The position numbers and the translations under genes are program-made. 64,000 bases of DNA from Acetobacter nitrogenifigens DSM 23921 = NBRC 105050 (GTDB taxonomy: Bacteria > Pseudomonadota > Alphaproteobacteria > Acetobacterales > Acetobacteraceae): positions 248,001 to 312,000 of the forward strand of contig NZ_AUBI01000001.1 in the NCBI RefSeq assembly GCF_000429165.1. The letters are read 5' to 3'. Each line of letters opens with the position of its first letter. The stretch's first letter is position 1. Under the pieces are notes generated by a model. That model did not search any database. It saw nothing but the letters and a program-made list of their open reading frames with translations, and was not told the DNA's origin. Positions 62,744 to 64,000 of the stretch are shown here, one piece after another.

Positions 62744-63826
62744 ATGAGCGAAGCGCGGGGACGCCGTAGAGACGGTCTTGCATTGTCACGCGCCCTGCCC
62801 GACCGAAGTCTTCTGGCTATGGTCGCGGCGATGAGTCTTCTCGCCAGCCTGACCTACGCAGGCGCCGTAGGCGCGCGCGCCTTGTCGTCCCGCTGGGCTG
62901 CAGGCGCAGCCAATCTGGTGACTGTGCAGGTGCCGGACCCCGAAAAACTGCCCGCCGACACAGTTTCCGGGTCGGCGGCGAGCGTAAGCAAAGCCACGGC
63001 GCACGGCGACGGAGCCTCCAGCGCCTCATCTGCGCTCCCGGCCTCTCAGGTGGAGAAACAGAGCGGCGGGCAGAATGCGGCGAAGCCGGACATGACCCGC
63101 GCAGCCGCGATTGAGGCCGTCTTGCAGGCGTCGCCCGACACGCAGCTGGTCCATCGCCTGAACGCCAGCGAAATCGACAAGCTGCTCGCCCCATGGCTCG
63201 GCGCAGCCGGAGCGTCCGCACTGCCGCTACCGGCCGTCATAGAGGTTCATCTCTTTCACAGCGCGAAGCTGTCCGCCGACACGATCGCCTCCATCGCCAA
63301 AATCGCGCCAGGCTCATTGATCGAACGCAATGACGCTTGGCGTGTGCGCCTTCTCGACATCGCACGCAGCCTTCTGGCCTGTGCTGCACTGGCCATTCTT
63401 CTCGTCGGCGCAATCGGGGCGGCCGTCATTGCCATGGCGACACGTCTCGGTCTTGGCGCGCGTCGGGAAAGCATCGAAATCCTGCACGGCCTGGGCGCGG
63501 TTGACGGCTATGTGGCGAGCCGCTTCGCCCGCCGCGTAGCCGGACTTTCTCTTGCAGGCGGCATGGCCGGAACCTTGCTCGCGCTTCCGCCCCTGGCCGG
63601 GATCGCACGCCTTATGGCGCCGCTCTCGGGCGGCGGAGCCCTAAATTTTGGAAGCGGAGAAACGGGCTTCAGCATAGCCGAAACGATGACCGCGCTCACA
63701 ACGTTATGGGGGGAGACGCCACCGGCGCTTTTGTGGGGGCTCGGCGTCGTGCCCTTCGCCGCCGCCTTCATCGGCTGGATCACCGCCCAGGTGATGGTCC
63801 GCGTATGGCTTCGTCGTCTTCCCTGA
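62744..63826 (+). CDS. ftsX: Cell division protein FtsX
   Basis: About 360 residues from MSEARGRRRDG. A start at 62666 inside ftsE would add 26 residues, and the choice is not certain. It has an N-terminal membrane segment (LLAMVAAMSLLASLTYAGAVGA), a periplasmic region rich in Ala/Ser with LLDIARSLL, and three C-terminal membrane segments (LLACAALAILLVGAIGAAVIAMATRLGLGARRESIEILHGLGA, AGLSLAGGMAGTLLALPPLAG, ALLWGLGVVPFAAAFIGWITAQVMV). The RRESIEILHGLGA loop binds FtsE. Confidence 0.92.
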   Translation: MSEARGRRRDGLALSRALPDRSLLAMVAAMSLLASLTYAGAVGARALSSRWAAGAANLVTVQVPDPEKLPADTVSGSAASVSKATAHGDGASSASSALPASQVEKQSGGQNAAKPDMTRAAAIEAVLQASPDTQLVHRLNASEIDKLLAPWLGAAGASALPLPAVIEVHLFHSAKLSADTIASIAKIAPGSLIERNDAWRVRLLDIARSLLACAALAILLVGAIGAAVIAMATRLGLGARRESIEILHGLGAVDGYVASRFARRVAGLSLAGGMAGTLLALPPLAGIARLMAPLSGGGALNFGSGETGFSIAETMTALTTLWGETPPALLWGLGVVPFAAAFIGWITAQVMVRVWLRRLP

Positions 63827-64000
63827 CCGCGCCGTCCCGACGGCGCGGACCACTATTCCGACTGCTGTCCACGCTCTGCGTCGGGCTACTCGTCTGGGTC
63901 GGGGGGTTCGTATGGTTCGCGTTCGACGCTCTGAGACCTGCCGCGCCTCCGCCAGTTTGCGACGGGATCGTAGCCCTCACCGGCGGCACGGGACGGGTGG
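63805..64000 (+). CDS. DUF218/YdcF-type membrane protein, cut by the window end
   Basis: The first 65 codons are visible (MASSSSLTAPSRRRGPLFRLLS then LCVGLLVWVGGFVWFAFDAL). The N-terminal membrane helix and the following PPPVCDGIVALTGGTGRV match the DUF218 (ElyC/SanA/YdcF) start, where D-x-IVxLTGG begins the domain. The start overlaps the ftsX end by 22 bases, so it is probably co-expressed. The rest lies outside the window. Confidence 0.7.
   Translation, partial: MASSSSLTAPSRRRGPLFRLLSTLCVGLLVWVGGFVWFAFDALRPAAPPPVCDGIVALTGGTGRV

Noticed and set aside
1-64000. CRISPR array, insertion sequence or rRNA operon
   Set aside because: No regularly spaced repeats, transposase frames or rRNA sequence were seen in the window.

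Overview
The window is a chromosomal segment of an alphaproteobacterium, most likely an acetic acid bacterium (Acetobacteraceae). The basis is a complete pqqABCDE operon, an NAD-type isocitrate dehydrogenase, a PEP carboxylase, a one-enzyme (ALAS) haem pathway, a SUF-only Fe-S operon and an FlbD/FlhF-type flagellar cluster. The genus cannot be fixed from the sequence. Most of the window is GC-rich core genome. The exceptions are a conspicuously AT-rich flagellar block (about 29.7-36.6 kb) and two isolated tail-fibre-like genes.

Layout. 0-2.5 kb: tag glycosylase, a glycine-rich tail-fibre-like protein and a small excisionase-type HTH protein. 2.8-6.0 kb: pqqE-D-C-B-A on the minus strand, with a hairpin between pqqA and pqqB. 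6.25-18.1 kb, plus strand: Xaa-Pro aminopeptidase, isocitrate dehydrogenase, a degenerate EAL protein, a YegD-type Hsp70, an MRJP-like secreted protein, thrC, an M16 peptidase overlapping pmbA, and a Tim44-like membrane protein. 18.5-27.3 kb, minus strand: a membrane protein overlapping a pseudokinase, then purA, hisZ, pheT and pheS. 27.5-29.7 kb: a large exported tail-fibre-like protein. 29.9-38.3 kb, minus strand: fliF-fliG-fliH-fliN-flbD-flhA-flhF. 38.6-45.3 kb, minus strand: an Rrf2 regulator followed by sufB-C-D-S-U-T and an A-type carrier. 45.5-53.5 kb: ppc, a DUF445 protein, a His8 exported protein, a MarR-GNAT fusion, hemA and a lipoprotein. 53.5-58.2 kb: a degenerate transketolase, gap and pgk. 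58.86-59.16 kb: tRNA-Arg(CCT) split by a group I intron. 59.4-64 kb: an acidic zinc-ribbon membrane protein, then ftsE, ftsX and the start of a DUF218-type gene.

How the genes work together. The pqq operon makes the cofactor of periplasmic dehydrogenases. The suf operon is a full Fe-S assembly line headed by its probable repressor, with an IscR-like operator inside the predicted promoter. The fli/flh genes build the MS ring, the switch and the export gate, and encode the sigma-54 activator. gap-pgk is lower glycolysis. ftsEX links divisome and cell-wall hydrolysis.

Most notable observations: (i) a roughly 230-nt group IC3-like self-splicing intron in the anticodon loop of tRNA-Arg(CCU); (ii) fliH split over two frames at an in-phase A AAA AAA heptamer; (iii) a transketolase homologue without the thiamine-diphosphate motif, kept in front of gap-pgk; (iv) a protein-kinase homologue without catalytic residues, overlapping a membrane-protein gene; (v) a probable CTG-started signal peptide; (vi) several strong palindromic regulatory sites. 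All assignments rest on reading the sequence by eye, without database searches.
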